A stretch of 64,000 nucleotides of DNA from Gammaproteobacteria bacterium (GTDB lineage Bacteria > Pseudomonadota > Gammaproteobacteria > Arenicellales > UBA868), in contig JAKUQS010000007.1 in NCBI GenBank assembly GCA_022451485.1, positions 1 through 64,000 of the forward strand, in the 5' to 3' direction. A model generated the notes under the pieces. It saw nothing but the letters and a program-made list of their open reading frames with translations. It was not told where the DNA came from and made no database searches. The translations under genes were made by a program, and so were the position numbers. Of this stretch, positions 45,566 through 54,770 are shown one piece after another (position 1 is the stretch's first letter; each line of letters begins with the position of its first letter).

Positions 45566-45988
45566 ATGCTCTGGGTCAAATCTTTTCACCTTATCTTCAT
45601 GGTGACGTGGTTCGCGGGATTGTTCTACCTGCCACGCCTTTTCGTCTACCACGCCATGGCCGATCATGACGCAGCTAGCCAGGCTCGCTTCAAGATAATG
45701 GAAAGAAAACTGTACTACGGTATTGCCACGCCCGGTGGGCTTCTCACCGTGGGGTGCGGCTTGTGGTTGTGGCTTGGATACGGGCTGGGCAGCGGCAGCG
45801 GCTGGCTGCACGCCAAGCTTATTCTAGTCGCTGCGCTTATCGGCTATCATCTTTTCTGCGCCCGACTGGTTTATCTCTTCAACCACGATCGCAATCAACG
45901 CAGCCATGTGTTTTATCGCTGGTTTAACGAAATCCCTGTTTTAATCCTGGTAGCGATCATCGTGCTAACCGTGGTCAAGCCACTCTAA
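45566..45988 (+). CDS. hemJ: Protoporphyrinogen IX oxidase, HemJ type
   Basis: A membrane enzyme for oxidation of protoporphyrinogen in haem synthesis. The 140-residue protein has four hydrophobic helices and the family marks LWVKSFHLIFMVTWFAGLFYLPRLFVYHA with the essential His, and later WLHAKLILVAALIGYH with the Lys and His. It replaces HemG and HemY in many proteobacteria. It starts 146 bases after hslR and is followed by trmL. Confidence 0.93.
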   Translation: MLWVKSFHLIFMVTWFAGLFYLPRLFVYHAMADHDAASQARFKIMERKLYYGIATPGGLLTVGCGLWLWLGYGLGSGSGWLHAKLILVAALIGYHLFCARLVYLFNHDRNQRSHVFYRWFNEIPVLILVAIIVLTVVKPL

Positions 45989-46013
45989 TTTCGTATCGGT
46001 AAAATGCGCCAAC

Positions 46014-46511
46014 ATGTTTGAAGTGGTTCTGTGTCAACCGCAGATTCCCCCCAATACGGGTAACATCATTCGCTTATGTGCGAACGTTGGGTGCCGTTTA
46101 CACCTCATCGAACCACTTGGGTTTGATCTCGATGACCGCAGTTTGCGCCGGGCAGGGCTTGACTACCGGGCAATGACAAGCGTCCGTGTTTATCCCGACT
46201 TCGACTCCTTCGCCGAGCAGCATCCAGATGAGCGTCGCTTTACCTATTCCAGTCACCACACCCGCCCGTATCACCAGGCCGAATTCCAGCCCGGTGACGC
46301 ACTCATCTTCGGTTCTGAAACAAATGGCCTGCCCACCGCAGTCGCCGGACACACGCCATCAGAACACCAGTTGTTCTTGCCGATGCGCGCGGGCAGCCGC
46401 AGCCTTAATCTGTCCAATGCAGTTGCAATCGTTGTCTACGAAGCTTTTCGACAACGAGACTTCGACGGCCTTGGCACACGAACCCTGCGCGAGTCTAGCC
46501 ATGTCCTTTAA
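46014..46511 (+). CDS. trmL: tRNA (cytidine(34)/5-carboxymethylaminomethyluridine(34)-2'-O)-methyltransferase
   Basis: A SPOUT methyltransferase that puts a 2'-O-methyl on the wobble base of some leucine tRNAs. The 165-residue protein opens with QPQIPPNTGNIIRLCANVGCRLHLIEPLGFDLDDRSLRRAGLDY and has the knot region FGSETNGLP and LPMRAGSRSLNLSNAVAIVVYEAFRQ, diagnostic of TrmL. Its end overlaps the next gene's start by 11 bases. Confidence 0.94.
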   Translation: MFEVVLCQPQIPPNTGNIIRLCANVGCRLHLIEPLGFDLDDRSLRRAGLDYRAMTSVRVYPDFDSFAEQHPDERRFTYSSHHTRPYHQAEFQPGDALIFGSETNGLPTAVAGHTPSEHQLFLPMRAGSRSLNLSNAVAIVVYEAFRQRDFDGLGTRTLRESSHVL

Positions 46512-47340
46512 CCAAGACCTCGTTGCCGCTATTGAAGCTGTTTGCCAAGACAAGAACGTCCCGGCAGTAAGCGGAATTCATCTGCCCCCTGCAAGAGCCG
46601 ACGGGACACCGTGCAAGAAATTTGGCGCCGTTGAGCTCGCTGATGGGAGTTGTGGGTTTTTTTCTACCCACTTTGATAACGCCCTGCCAGCGTTGCAAAG
46701 TGCGATTGAATCAACGCCCATCCTCAATCATTGCGCGCTATCGTTATCACGACACTTCGCTGGTACAAATGCAGCACTATGCGCGCTTGGCCTCGGTGCC
46801 AGCAATGCGCTCAGTCAACACCACTTCGCCTCCTCCTCAAAACAACTCGACCTGGCACCCGACCCCCTGGTGGGCCTTCATCCACGTGGTAGCGATCATG
46901 TCGGCATGGTTGGCTTCTTTCGACCCCTTCTTGACCTGATGCCTGATGAAGCATCGCTGACCATCATCGAACAAAACCCCAGATTTCTGTGTGAGGTAGG
47001 GCGTTTTACAGTGACGCTAGATCTTTCTCAACTCAAGGACTGCAACCCCGTTTTCATAACCGCGCTCACTTTGCTTAACGGCAGTCTAGATGAGGTACTC
47101 ACTCACTGCTCGACCTCAGCGCAGATTGCCGTCATCGGCCCCACTGCCAGCTGTCTTCCTGAACCCCTATTCGCACGCGGTGTCGAGGCGGTAGGGAGTG
47201 CACGTGTTGTGCGCCTGGCACACTTTCGAGAAAAGTTACTCACGGGACAACCGTGGGCCGAAACGGTTGCCAAATATTCTATTCACCGCGACCAGTACCA
47301 TAGCGTTGGGCACAACAGTTCGACACATGCAAAACAATGA
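46501..47340 (+). CDS. DUF364/DUF4213 family protein (putative heavy-metal chelation)
   Basis: A 279-residue soluble protein with an N-terminal DUF4213-like domain (about residues 1-90, including CKKFGAVELADGSCGFFSTHF) and a Rossmann-like DUF364 domain (from GLHPRGSDHVGMVGFFRPLLDLM). The family is described as a putative metal-chelating fold and no function is settled. The true start is ATG 46501, inside trmL; the open frame running upstream to 46186 is a shadow of trmL. It overlaps trmL by 11 bases and the channel gene by 4 bases (ATGA), so it is co-translated with both. Confidence 0.75.
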   Translation: MSFNQDLVAAIEAVCQDKNVPAVSGIHLPPARADGTPCKKFGAVELADGSCGFFSTHFDNALPALQSAIESTPILNHCALSLSRHFAGTNAALCALGLGASNALSQHHFASSSKQLDLAPDPLVGLHPRGSDHVGMVGFFRPLLDLMPDEASLTIIEQNPRFLCEVGRFTVTLDLSQLKDCNPVFITALTLLNGSLDEVLTHCSTSAQIAVIGPTASCLPEPLFARGVEAVGSARVVRLAHFREKLLTGQPWAETVAKYSIHRDQYHSVGHNSSTHAKQ

Positions 47341-48044
47341 TCGATTTCTTTAACTGTCTTCGCAACAATCGATGGTTTCAAGCCGTCGTTATCGGCGTCA
47401 TTCTATTATCAGCGGTTGCCTCGGGCGGTCGCACTTACCCACTCAGCGACGCTGCTCTTTTATTGATTGACCAAATTGATTATGCGATCACACTGTTTTT
47501 CGTGGTTGAGTTGTTAGTCCGCTTCATCGGCGAACCAAGGAAACGGGATTTCCTAAAAAATGGCTGGAACGTATTCGATAGTGTGATCGTCTTGATTTCC
47601 TTGATTCCCATTGACCGCAGCGAATCCGCCTTCTTGCTTCGTCTGTTGCGAATCTTCCGCGTATTACGACTGATCTCTGTACTGCCGGAGTTGCGGTTTA
47701 TCATCGACAGTATGCTCAAAGCCATCCCCAGAATCTTTTATGTCTGTCTGTTGTTGTTCATCATTGTCTATATTTACGGTACCTTCGGCTCGATGGTTTT
47801 CGCTGACACAGATCCTGCGCGTTGGTCTGACGTTGGGATTGCTATGCTCACGCTAGTCCAAGTGATGACGCTATCAAGCTGGGAAACGGTTATGTTGCCT
47901 ATCCAACAGGTCTTTCCGTTTGCTTGGATCTACTTTTTGAGTTTTATCTTCATCGCTGGCGTCGCCGTATTCAATCTCATTATCGCCGTGTTAGTGGACG
48001 TCATGAATGCGACACGCGAGCAAGAAAACGCTGACACGGATTAA
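47337..48044 (+). CDS. Voltage-gated cation channel of the bacterial sodium-channel (NaChBac) family
   Basis: A 235-residue six-helix channel subunit. S1-S3 are about residues 13-30, 47-64 and 75-90. S4 (about 98-120, RLLRIFRVLRLISVLPELR) has Arg at every third place and is the voltage sensor. S5 is about 130-155, the pore loop about 167-186, S6 about 196-224. The filter reads TLSSWE (T178 to E183), where NaChBac has TLESWA and NavAb TLESWS, so the ring Glu is Ser and a Glu lies three places later. The end is a short charged tail (NATREQENADTD). It overlaps the DUF364 gene by ATGA. Ion choice cannot be assumed to be sodium. Confidence 0.88.
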   Translation: MIDFFNCLRNNRWFQAVVIGVILLSAVASGGRTYPLSDAALLLIDQIDYAITLFFVVELLVRFIGEPRKRDFLKNGWNVFDSVIVLISLIPIDRSESAFLLRLLRIFRVLRLISVLPELRFIIDSMLKAIPRIFYVCLLLFIIVYIYGTFGSMVFADTDPARWSDVGIAMLTLVQVMTLSSWETVMLPIQQVFPFAWIYFLSFIFIAGVAVFNLIIAVLVDVMNATREQENADTD

Positions 48045-48049
48045 CCGCC

Positions 48050-48550
48050 ATGGTGCCGATCGAACATTTATCCGAGCAACTTCTCAACTGCCCCGTTGTT
48101 GAGGTTGCCTCTGAGTGGATCGACTATAACGGCCACATGAACATGGCATATTACAACGTCGCATTTGATCAATATGGAACCGACTACCTGTTAGACCAAT
48201 TAGGTCTGGGTCTAGACTACGTCCGCCAAACAAACGGATCTACGTTCACGTTGGAACAACACGTTACCTATCTTCGCGAACTCAAGCTCGGTGATCCGAT
48301 CCTTATTACTTGCCAACTACTCGATTACGACAGCAAACGGTTGCACTGCTTTCTCAACATGTACCATGCGAATGCGGGTTTTCTTGCGGCAACCAGTGAA
48401 CAGTTGCTAATGCACGTCGACCTTAATATTCGGCGATCCTCGGTCCTGCCGGCTGCGGCGATCGACAAGCTTTCCACGATGATGCTGCGTCACCAAGAAC
48501 TCACAAAACCACCCCAAGCGGGCCACGTTATCGGTATCCAGCGCAAGTAA
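48050..48550 (+). CDS. Hotdog-fold acyl-CoA thioesterase family protein
   Basis: A 166-residue hotdog-fold protein: EWIDYNGHMNMAYYNVAFDQYGTDYLLDQLG near residue 22 is the 4-hydroxybenzoyl-CoA thioesterase-like signature with a catalytic Asp, and VTYLRELKLGDPILITCQLLDYDSKRLHCF is the central sheet. The closest type I recall is the thioesterase next to carnitine dehydrogenases (betainyl-CoA thioesterase), but no carnitine gene is here. It follows the channel gene by 5 bases, so it is in the trmL-DUF364-channel transcript. Substrate unknown. Confidence 0.78.
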   Translation: MVPIEHLSEQLLNCPVVEVASEWIDYNGHMNMAYYNVAFDQYGTDYLLDQLGLGLDYVRQTNGSTFTLEQHVTYLRELKLGDPILITCQLLDYDSKRLHCFLNMYHANAGFLAATSEQLLMHVDLNIRRSSVLPAAAIDKLSTMMLRHQELTKPPQAGHVIGIQRK

Positions 48551-48578
48551 GTGTGGCGTTGCTCATGCAGCCCACATG

Positions 48579-49430
48579 TCATCGGAACTTCTGAATGATC
48601 CCGTCGAGCTCATCAAGACTGTAGTATTGAATAATCACGCGGCCCTTGCCTCCGCTATCCTCTAGGACGACCGGCGCTGCCAGCGCTTCAGAAAGCTCTG
48701 TCTCCAGTTTGCTGAGATCTGCATCTTTAACCGGTGGCGCCCGCTTACTCTTGCGCACGCCGCTCAACAGGCCTCTGACTAGCTTTTCGGTCTGGCGCAC
48801 AGACAACCGTCGTTGTATTACCGATGCGGCGGCAGTCTGCTGTTGCTCTCGTGGCAGTGCGAGCACGGCCCGGGCATGTCCCATTTCAATACGGCCCAGT
48901 TCCAGATGTTCTCGAACCACTGGAACAAGATTAAGCAGTCGCAATAAATTTGAGACTGCCGCTCGCGACCGTCCCACCTGCTCAGCAACCTGCTGGTGGG
49001 TCATGCCGAATTCATCCAAGAGCCGCCTCAACCCAGCGGCCTCTTCAACCGGATTGAGTTCTTGGCGTTGGATGTTTTCGATTAGCGCCACCGCCAACGC
49101 GTTCTCATCTGAAACTTGTCGAATCAACGCGGGGATTTCTGTTAACCCTGCGAGCTTGCTGGCTCGCCAGCGTCGCTCCCCGGCGATCAACTCGAAGCCC
49201 CCGGCAACGGTCTCACGTACAACAATTGGCTGAATGATGCCCTGCATGGCAATCGATGCCGCAAGCTCACGCAAGCTTGCCTCATCGATGCGCACCCGCG
49301 GTTGGTAACGGCCTTGCCGAATGCTGTCGAGGGGCAGCTGGCGCAACGCGCCGTCCCCCTCGTTGACCGTTTTCTCAACTCCGGTGAGGAGGGCGTCCAG
49401 TCCACGACCTAATCTTGCTTTCTTCGTCAC
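48579..49430 (-). CDS. parB: Chromosome partitioning protein ParB
   Basis: The DNA-binding and CTP-using clamp that loads on parS sites near the origin. N-terminal RLGRGLDALL, the ParB/Srx domain LPLDSIRQGRYQPRVRID with ELIAGERRWRASKLAGLTEIPALIR (GERRWRA, nucleotide site), then the helix-turn-helix TEFGMTHQQVAEQVGRSRAAVSNLLRLLNL, and C-terminal dimerisation helix. Length 283 fits. It begins 7 bases after parA. Its binding sites are probably the two parS repeats at 63899-63946. Confidence 0.95.
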   Translation of the reverse strand: MTKKARLGRGLDALLTGVEKTVNEGDGALRQLPLDSIRQGRYQPRVRIDEASLRELAASIAMQGIIQPIVVRETVAGGFELIAGERRWRASKLAGLTEIPALIRQVSDENALAVALIENIQRQELNPVEEAAGLRRLLDEFGMTHQQVAEQVGRSRAAVSNLLRLLNLVPVVREHLELGRIEMGHARAVLALPREQQQTAAASVIQRRLSVRQTEKLVRGLLSGVRKSKRAPPVKDADLSKLETELSEALAAPVVLEDSGGKGRVIIQYYSLDELDGIIQKFR

Positions 49431-49437
49431 GGTTCGC

Positions 49438-50232
49438 TCACAGGTTGGTGCGTGTTTTCAGTTCGCCGATGCCTCCGCCCGCCGGCGCTATCATTTCTCC
49501 AGCCAACGCTAGGTATGCCTCACTGCCGGCACACTTTGCATCGTAGTCAATCACAGGCATCCCGTAACTGGGTGATTCGGCCAAGCGCACGTTTCTTGGC
49601 ACTACCGTGCGAAACAGATTGTCCGGAAAGTGCTCGCGCAGTTGGTCCGCTACCTCATTGGCAAGGCGATTGCGGCGATCATACATGGTCCGAAGCAGCC
49701 CTTCGATTGCAAGACTGGGATTGTGTGCCTGCCGAACCCGCGCAATGGTCTCAAGCAATCCGGACAAGCCCTCCAAGGCAAAGTACTCGCACTGAACGGG
49801 AATTAAAACAGAACTCGCCGCTATCAATGCATTGATCGTCAACATGTTTAACGCGGGTGGACAATCGATCAAGATGTAGTCGTATTCGTCGAGTGTCTTT
49901 AGTGCACTACGTAACCGAAAATCCCGGTCTTCCGCCCCAGAGAGCTCGACCTGAAGACCCGCCAGATCAGCCTCCGCTGGTAATACATCAACACCAAATG
50001 CGGTCGTCGCGATCGCTTCACGAGCCTCGCACAAGCCAAGAAGAACCGAGTAAGTACTGTGTTCAACACCCTCTCGATCAATATTACAACCCGCGCTGGC
50101 GTTGGCCTGGGGGTCAAGATCAACCAGCAGAATGCGTCGGTGCATCCTGGCCAGCGAAGCACTGAGGTTGATCGCTGTTGTGGTTTTACCGACACCGCCT
50201 TTCTGATTAGCAACGGCGATCGTTCTGGTCAT
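49438..50232 (-). CDS. parA: Chromosome partitioning ATPase ParA
   Basis: Walker-type ATPase that moves ParB-parS complexes. Deviant Walker A KGGVGKTTTAINL near residue 11, DLDPQANASAGC, Walker B region DYILIDCPPALNMLTINALI, and NVRLAESPSYG. Length 264. The ATG at 50232 has AGGTGAT before it and begins 13 bases after rsmG; the frame opens further upstream but into rsmG. Confidence 0.95.
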   Translation of the reverse strand: MTRTIAVANQKGGVGKTTTAINLSASLARMHRRILLVDLDPQANASAGCNIDREGVEHSTYSVLLGLCEAREAIATTAFGVDVLPAEADLAGLQVELSGAEDRDFRLRSALKTLDEYDYILIDCPPALNMLTINALIAASSVLIPVQCEYFALEGLSGLLETIARVRQAHNPSLAIEGLLRTMYDRRNRLANEVADQLREHFPDNLFRTVVPRNVRLAESPSYGMPVIDYDAKCAGSEAYLALAGEMIAPAGGGIGELKTRTNL

Positions 50233-50245
50233 GGTATCACCTACG

Positions 50246-50905
50246 TTAGCCGACAGCACCGTCACTCAAGTTGCTGAAAACCACTGCGTGGCGGCTAGCC
50301 TCTAACCCTGGAACCGTCAGTGGTACCACGGTTACGCAGTCCTGTACTTCTTTAGACAAAGCCTTCAACTCCTCAAGCGGCTCCTTCCCCTTCATGGCGA
50401 TTACCGTAGCCCGCGCGTGCCAGAGGTGCCGGGTCGAAGCCACCAACTCAGGAAGGGGCGCGAAGGCGCGCACGACTAGCGTATCAGAAAGCCGTTGCGG
50501 TCGGTAATCCTCTACACGGCCATTGATCACCGTTATTCCCGTCAATTGCAACTGCCTAATCACGTGCTCAAGAAAACTTACCCTTTTCTGCCTCGCCTCA
50601 ATCAGGACCCAGCTGTTATCCGGTCGCGCTATGGCCAGGGGCAAGGCAGGAAACCCTGCCCCGCTTCCGATATCCAACATGTGCTGGCCGCGCACCAAGG
50701 GCAATATCGTCAGGCTGTCCAAAAGGTGTCGCGTGACGACCTCACCGGCGTCACGCGCTGCAGTCAGGTTATGTACCCGCCCCCACTTCAGAAGCAAGTC
50801 AACGAAATCGAGACACTGTGCTATCGCCACAGCGCTCAGGTCCAACCCCAAACGAACTGCGCCCTCACGCAACCGAGTCTCGGGCGAATTGGAAGCGCCC
50901 TGCAT
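50246..50905 (-). CDS. rsmG: 16S rRNA (guanine(527)-N7)-methyltransferase
   Basis: Methylates G527 in 16S rRNA. SAM motif MLDIGSGAGFPALPLAI near residue 77, HLLDSLTILP, VLIEARQKRVSFLEHV, VVRAFAPLPEL and AMKGKEPLEEL. Length 219. ATG 50905 is used, 8 bases after the mnmG stop at 50914. It is followed by parA. The mnmG-rsmG-parA-parB order is standard near origins. Confidence 0.95.
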   Translation of the reverse strand: MQGASNSPETRLREGAVRLGLDLSAVAIAQCLDFVDLLLKWGRVHNLTAARDAGEVVTRHLLDSLTILPLVRGQHMLDIGSGAGFPALPLAIARPDNSWVLIEARQKRVSFLEHVIRQLQLTGITVINGRVEDYRPQRLSDTLVVRAFAPLPELVASTRHLWHARATVIAMKGKEPLEELKALSKEVQDCVTVVPLTVPGLEASRHAVVFSNLSDGAVG

Positions 50906-50913
50906 CAACGGAA

Positions 50914-52791
50914 TTAGGCCGCCGAGAGCATCGCACGCTTATGAAGATGGACCAACAGTAAGGAAATGGCCGCCGGGGTAACGCCAGAAATACGCGCTGC
51001 GTGACCAAGCGACGCCGGGCGATGGCTCAGCAGCTTATCTGCGACTTCGTTCGATAGCCCCCGAACCTTTGTATAGTCAAATTCATCGGGTATTGTCATC
51101 GTTTCGTGGCGGCGGCGGCGTTCAATCTCATCATTCTGGCGCTCAATATAAGGGGCATAACGAGCCTCCACTTCGAGTTGCGTAGCAATAGCTCGGTCAG
51201 TCGTTCCATCGGGCCCGCTGGTAAGCGTATGCACCTGCTCGTAGGTTATGTCTGGCCGCTTGAGCAAATCAATTGCACGCGTCTTCTCTTTAATGGGCTG
51301 TCCTAGCAACGCTTCGGCAACAGAATCTCCCGGGTTAATCCACTGTCTGCTCAAGCGACTTCGCTCATTGTCGAGCCGGGTTCGTTTGGTATGGAAGCTT
51401 TGCCAGCGTGCATCCTCTACCAAGCCGAGTTCACGACCTATTTCCGTCAACCGCAAGTCCGCATTGTCCTCTCGCAACTGAAGCCGATACTCCGCGCGCG
51501 ATGTGAACATCCGATAGGGCTCGGTCACACCGCGGGTCACCAAGTCGTCGATCATCACACCAATGTAGGCCTGATCACGGCGCGGAGTCCACGCCGCCAA
51601 CCCTTTGCTCCGGCGCCCTGCGTTGAGCCCTGCCACCAACCCCTGACCGGCCGCCTCTTCATAACCTGTAGTGCCGTTGATCTGCCCCGCAAAAAACAGC
51701 CCCTCTAGTGCCCGCGTCTCCAACGACAGCTGCAGGTCTCTTGGGTCAAAATAATCATATTCAATGGCATAACCTGGCCGCGTGATGCGCGCGCGTTCAA
51801 AACCCCGAATGCTCTGAACCAGTTTCCATTGCACATCGAAGGGCAGACTTGTCGAAATCCCGTTCGGGTAGATTTCCGGTGTATCCAGCCCCTCTGGCTC
51901 AACAAAGATCTGGTGCGAAGTCCGTTCTGCAAAACGCACCACCTTGTCTTCCACCGAGGGGCAATAACGCGGTCCTGCTCCTTCAATCGTGCCGCCATAA
52001 ATCGGTGAGCTCTCGAGATTCTCCCGAATAATATCGTGTGTCACCTCGTTGGTGGCTGTTAGGTAACAACACACCTGCTGCGGATGCATCGAGCGATCCC
52101 CAAGATAAGAAAAAACCGGCCTGGGTTCATCACCAAATTGCTTTTCAAGTTGCTGAAAGTCAATCGTGCGCCCATCGAGCCGCGGCGGCGTTCCGGTTTT
52201 CAGCCGCGCCACGCGAAGCGGCAGCGCCCTTAAACGCTCTGCCAGGCGATTAGCCGCAGGCTCGCCCGCTCGCCCTCCGGCTTGGCTCTCAAGTCCCATG
52301 TGAATGCGCCCACCGAGAAACGTCCCCACAGTAAGCACCACGCTTGTCCCACGAACTCGAATGCCGCCGTTTGTCACCACACCACAGACCGTTTTGTCAC
52401 TGATCAAAAGATCATCCACGGTCTGTTGTAACAAGGCGAGGTTTTTCTGGTTGTCTAGCTGCGTTCGAATGGCTTGTTTGTAACGCGCGCGATCGGCTTG
52501 GGCGCGGGTCGCGCGGACCGCCGGGCCCTTGCGTGCGTTAAGGGTGCGAAACTGGATGCCGGCACGGTCGGTAGCTAGCGCCATAGCGCCGCCCAGCGCG
52601 TCAATTTCTTTGACAATATGCCCTTTTCCAATACCACCAATTGCCGGGTTGCACGACATTTGCCCAAGCGCCTCCACGCTGTGGCTGACTAACAATGTGC
52701 TGCAACCCTGGCGCGCAGAAGCTAACGCAGCCTCTGTTCCGGCATGCCCACCACCGATCACGATCACATCAAAGGATTCCGGGTACTCGAT
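50914..52791 (-). CDS. mnmG: tRNA uridine 5-carboxymethylaminomethyl modification enzyme
   Basis: FAD enzyme that with MnmE installs cmnm5U34 on tRNA. FAD loop [21 protein letters not shown] at the N-terminus, [81 protein letters not shown], and [18 protein letters not shown]. Length 625. The open frame continues to 52854, but ATG 52791 gives the usual start and a ribosome-binding-like AGTAGGTA precedes it. It begins 11 bases after the stop of the coiled-coil gene, so it is in the same transcript. Confidence 0.96.
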   Translation of the reverse strand: MEYPESFDVIVIGGGHAGTEAALASARQGCSTLLVSHSVEALGQMSCNPAIGGIGKGHIVKEIDALGGAMALATDRAGIQFRTLNARKGPAVRATRAQADRARYKQAIRTQLDNQKNLALLQQTVDDLLISDKTVCGVVTNGGIRVRGTSVVLTVGTFLGGRIHMGLESQAGGRAGEPAANRLAERLRALPLRVARLKTGTPPRLDGRTIDFQQLEKQFGDEPRPVFSYLGDRSMHPQQVCCYLTATNEVTHDIIRENLESSPIYGGTIEGAGPRYCPSVEDKVVRFAERTSHQIFVEPEGLDTPEIYPNGISTSLPFDVQWKLVQSIRGFERARITRPGYAIEYDYFDPRDLQLSLETRALEGLFFAGQINGTTGYEEAAGQGLVAGLNAGRRSKGLAAWTPRRDQAYIGVMIDDLVTRGVTEPYRMFTSRAEYRLQLREDNADLRLTEIGRELGLVEDARWQSFHTKRTRLDNERSRLSRQWINPGDSVAEALLGQPIKEKTRAIDLLKRPDITYEQVHTLTSGPDGTTDRAIATQLEVEARYAPYIERQNDEIERRRRHETMTIPDEFDYTKVRGLSNEVADKLLSHRPASLGHAARISGVTPAAISLLLVHLHKRAMLSAA

Positions 52792-52802
52792 CATCTTGTT
52801 AC

Positions 52803-54770
52803 CTACTGAGAATAGTAGTCGTACTGACGAAGAATCTGGTGCGTGAACCGCCACGCATCTTTCTGCGACAACTCTGCCTCGCGAGGAAACAGGATTTTTG
52901 TGTATAGCCGCTTGCCATAGACACTTTTCAGCGCGGTAAGCGAGAGATGCAGTTGTTGTTCATTAATATTCCTTGCCTGGGGGTCGCCGGGCTCGCGTAT
53001 AGAGTATCGAAATATACCGCCTTCCTTCCAGTACCCAATGCGGACAACGTGCTTGCCTAGAAACGTCCGGGCGGGCCGAACCAAGCGATCGTATTTCACC
53101 TGAAGTTCGCTGTACTGTCCCTTTAATTCATCTACCAGCGCTCGCTGCTCTACTTGCAGGGCTGTGATTTCCTCAGCATAGCGCGCTTTTCGCGTTGCCA
53201 ATGCCTGAACCGACATCCGTTGTGCGTCCTCCGCCATGTCGAGCTTTTTCGAGTAACTGGCCATGTCTTCGCGCATTTTCCGCTGGATTCGCTGCGCCTC
53301 CAGATAATCGCTGGCCAATTGGGCATTCTCGGCCCGCAGCGCTGCTGCCTGCTGCAACATCCGGGTTCGTTTTTTCTCAAGACGCTCGATGACGTTTTGC
53401 GTGACTTTACGTTCGTCCGCTAGCGCCTGTTCTTTCTCGTCGAGTTCCACGACCTGGCGCCTCAAGCGAACAATTTCTGCCGCCCCACTTTCCTGCTGCT
53501 GCTTTGCCTCCGTTAACTGCGTCAACAATCGGTCTTTCTCGCGTTGTAACACCCGCTCTGTGCGCACTACACGATCCCTGTCATCCGTCATCTCCGCTAG
53601 CGAAACCGTTAACCTGTCTTTTAAAACATTGAGCTGCTGGATCCGTGTTTCTAAAGACCGCTTTTCCCCCGTCAACTCTATGAGTTCAGCGCTGCGCCCA
53701 CCAAGATCCGTTTGCAGTTGCTTTGTTTGCGTAATCAAGTTACCGGTCGTCTCTTTTAATTGGCTTCCCTCCTCGGTCAACTGTTTGTTTCGTGTCTCAA
53801 GCGCTTTGGCAGCGCGTTCAAGCGCTGTCACTTGCCCTTTATATGCCTGCATCTGCAGCGCCGTTTCCGCCAGCTGTTGAGCAATTTCCCGCTTCTCTTC
53901 CGCCAAAACCTCTAGCCTGAGAGCGGCGGTTTTCCCCTGTTCTAGCAACCGCGCTTTTTCTAGCGAAAGGCTATCTCGCTCGCTGGTGCGGTTACGCAGA
54001 GCCTCAGTCGCTGCGGCTTTCTCCTCGCCGAGTGCCTGACGCGCGCTAGAAAGCGTTAATAACTCCTTTTGGCGGGATACAAGCAATGCCTCCTGTGTCG
54101 CGAGCCGCGCCACCATGCTTTCTATGTCGAGTCGAAGCGCGCTCTGCTTCTTAACTAACTGGGCCTTGTCTTCTAACAACGCATCGCGCTCCCGCGTCAC
54201 CGTGGTGAGCGTTTTACTAAGCGCCCTGCCTTCTTTTTCAGCGCCCGATTTTTCTTCGTCCAAACGCGTGACTTCCGCCTCAAGTTCGCCGCGTACTGCC
54301 AACAATGCTTGTTGCGTCTGTTCTAGCGACAGCAGTTCTGTCTGGAGCGCGCTCTCGCGACCCACCAACGCCTCGTTGTCACGCACTAACTGATCACGCG
54401 CCTGTTCTAAGGAAGCAACGTCTTGCACCAATTGGCCGATCTGCTGGTCCCGATCCACAGTGGCCACCTGTGCGAGTTCTGCACGACGCGTAACCTCTCC
54501 TAATTGCAAACGCAAGCCAACCACCTCGTCTCCAAGCCCTGCGATATTCATTTCAAGCGCTGTTTTTTGGGCGCTGTCGCGCTCCGCGCGTCGCTCCGTT
54601 TTGTCCAGCTGGTCCGTCAGATCAACGTTTCTAATCAGAATGACTACCAATGCCATCAGAAACACCATGACAATCACCATCATAACGTCGGTAAACGAGG
54701 GCCACACGCTGTCCTCGTTAGTAGAGGCAGTCCCTGTTCCTCGCAGGTTGACGAACCCGTGCGCTTTCAT
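52803..54770 (-). CDS. MotB-like membrane protein with giant coiled coil
   Basis: A 655-residue protein. After about 22 residues there is one hydrophobic helix (about residues 27-47) that reads [21 protein letters not shown]28 falls where MotB, ExbD and TolR have their ion-binding Asp, and the pattern resembles MotB's ADFMTAMMAFFL. Residues about 50-560 are an almost unbroken heptad-rich coiled coil full of Glu, Lys, Gln and Leu. The last 80-90 residues (from about 570) form a compact region with two short helices and strands, ending in [15 protein letters not shown], not the OmpA-like domain of MotB. It overlaps the MotA-like gene by ATGA and sits 11 bases before mnmG. If straight, the coil would be about 70 nm long. 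No family is recognised. Confidence 0.75.
   Translation of the reverse strand: MKAHGFVNLRGTGTASTNEDSVWPSFTDVMMVIVMVFLMALVVILIRNVDLTDQLDKTERRAERDSAQKTALEMNIAGLGDEVVGLRLQLGEVTRRAELAQVATVDRDQQIGQLVQDVASLEQARDQLVRDNEALVGRESALQTELLSLEQTQQALLAVRGELEAEVTRLDEEKSGAEKEGRALSKTLTTVTRERDALLEDKAQLVKKQSALRLDIESMVARLATQEALLVSRQKELLTLSSARQALGEEKAAATEALRNRTSERDSLSLEKARLLEQGKTAALRLEVLAEEKREIAQQLAETALQMQAYKGQVTALERAAKALETRNKQLTEEGSQLKETTGNLITQTKQLQTDLGGRSAELIELTGEKRSLETRIQQLNVLKDRLTVSLAEMTDDRDRVVRTERVLQREKDRLLTQLTEAKQQQESGAAEIVRLRRQVVELDEKEQALADERKVTQNVIERLEKKRTRMLQQAAALRAENAQLASDYLEAQRIQRKMREDMASYSKKLDMAEDAQRMSVQALATRKARYAEEITALQVEQRALVDELKGQYSELQVKYDRLVRPARTFLGKHVVRIGYWKEGGIFRYSIREPGDPQARNINEQQLHLSLTALKSVYGKRLYTKILFPREAELSQKDAWRFTHQILRQYDYYSQ

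Noticed and set aside
46186-46500. Longer N-terminus of the DUF364 protein running back into trmL
   Set aside because: The extra part overlaps trmL in another frame with Ser/Pro-rich noise, and the ATG at 46501 fits the family start.
53389-53880. 163-codon plus-strand frame inside the coiled-coil gene
   Set aside because: It is Ser- and Cys-rich and is the reverse image of the Glu- and Lys-rich coil codons. Several such frames line up against the coil, and none has a ribosome binding site.
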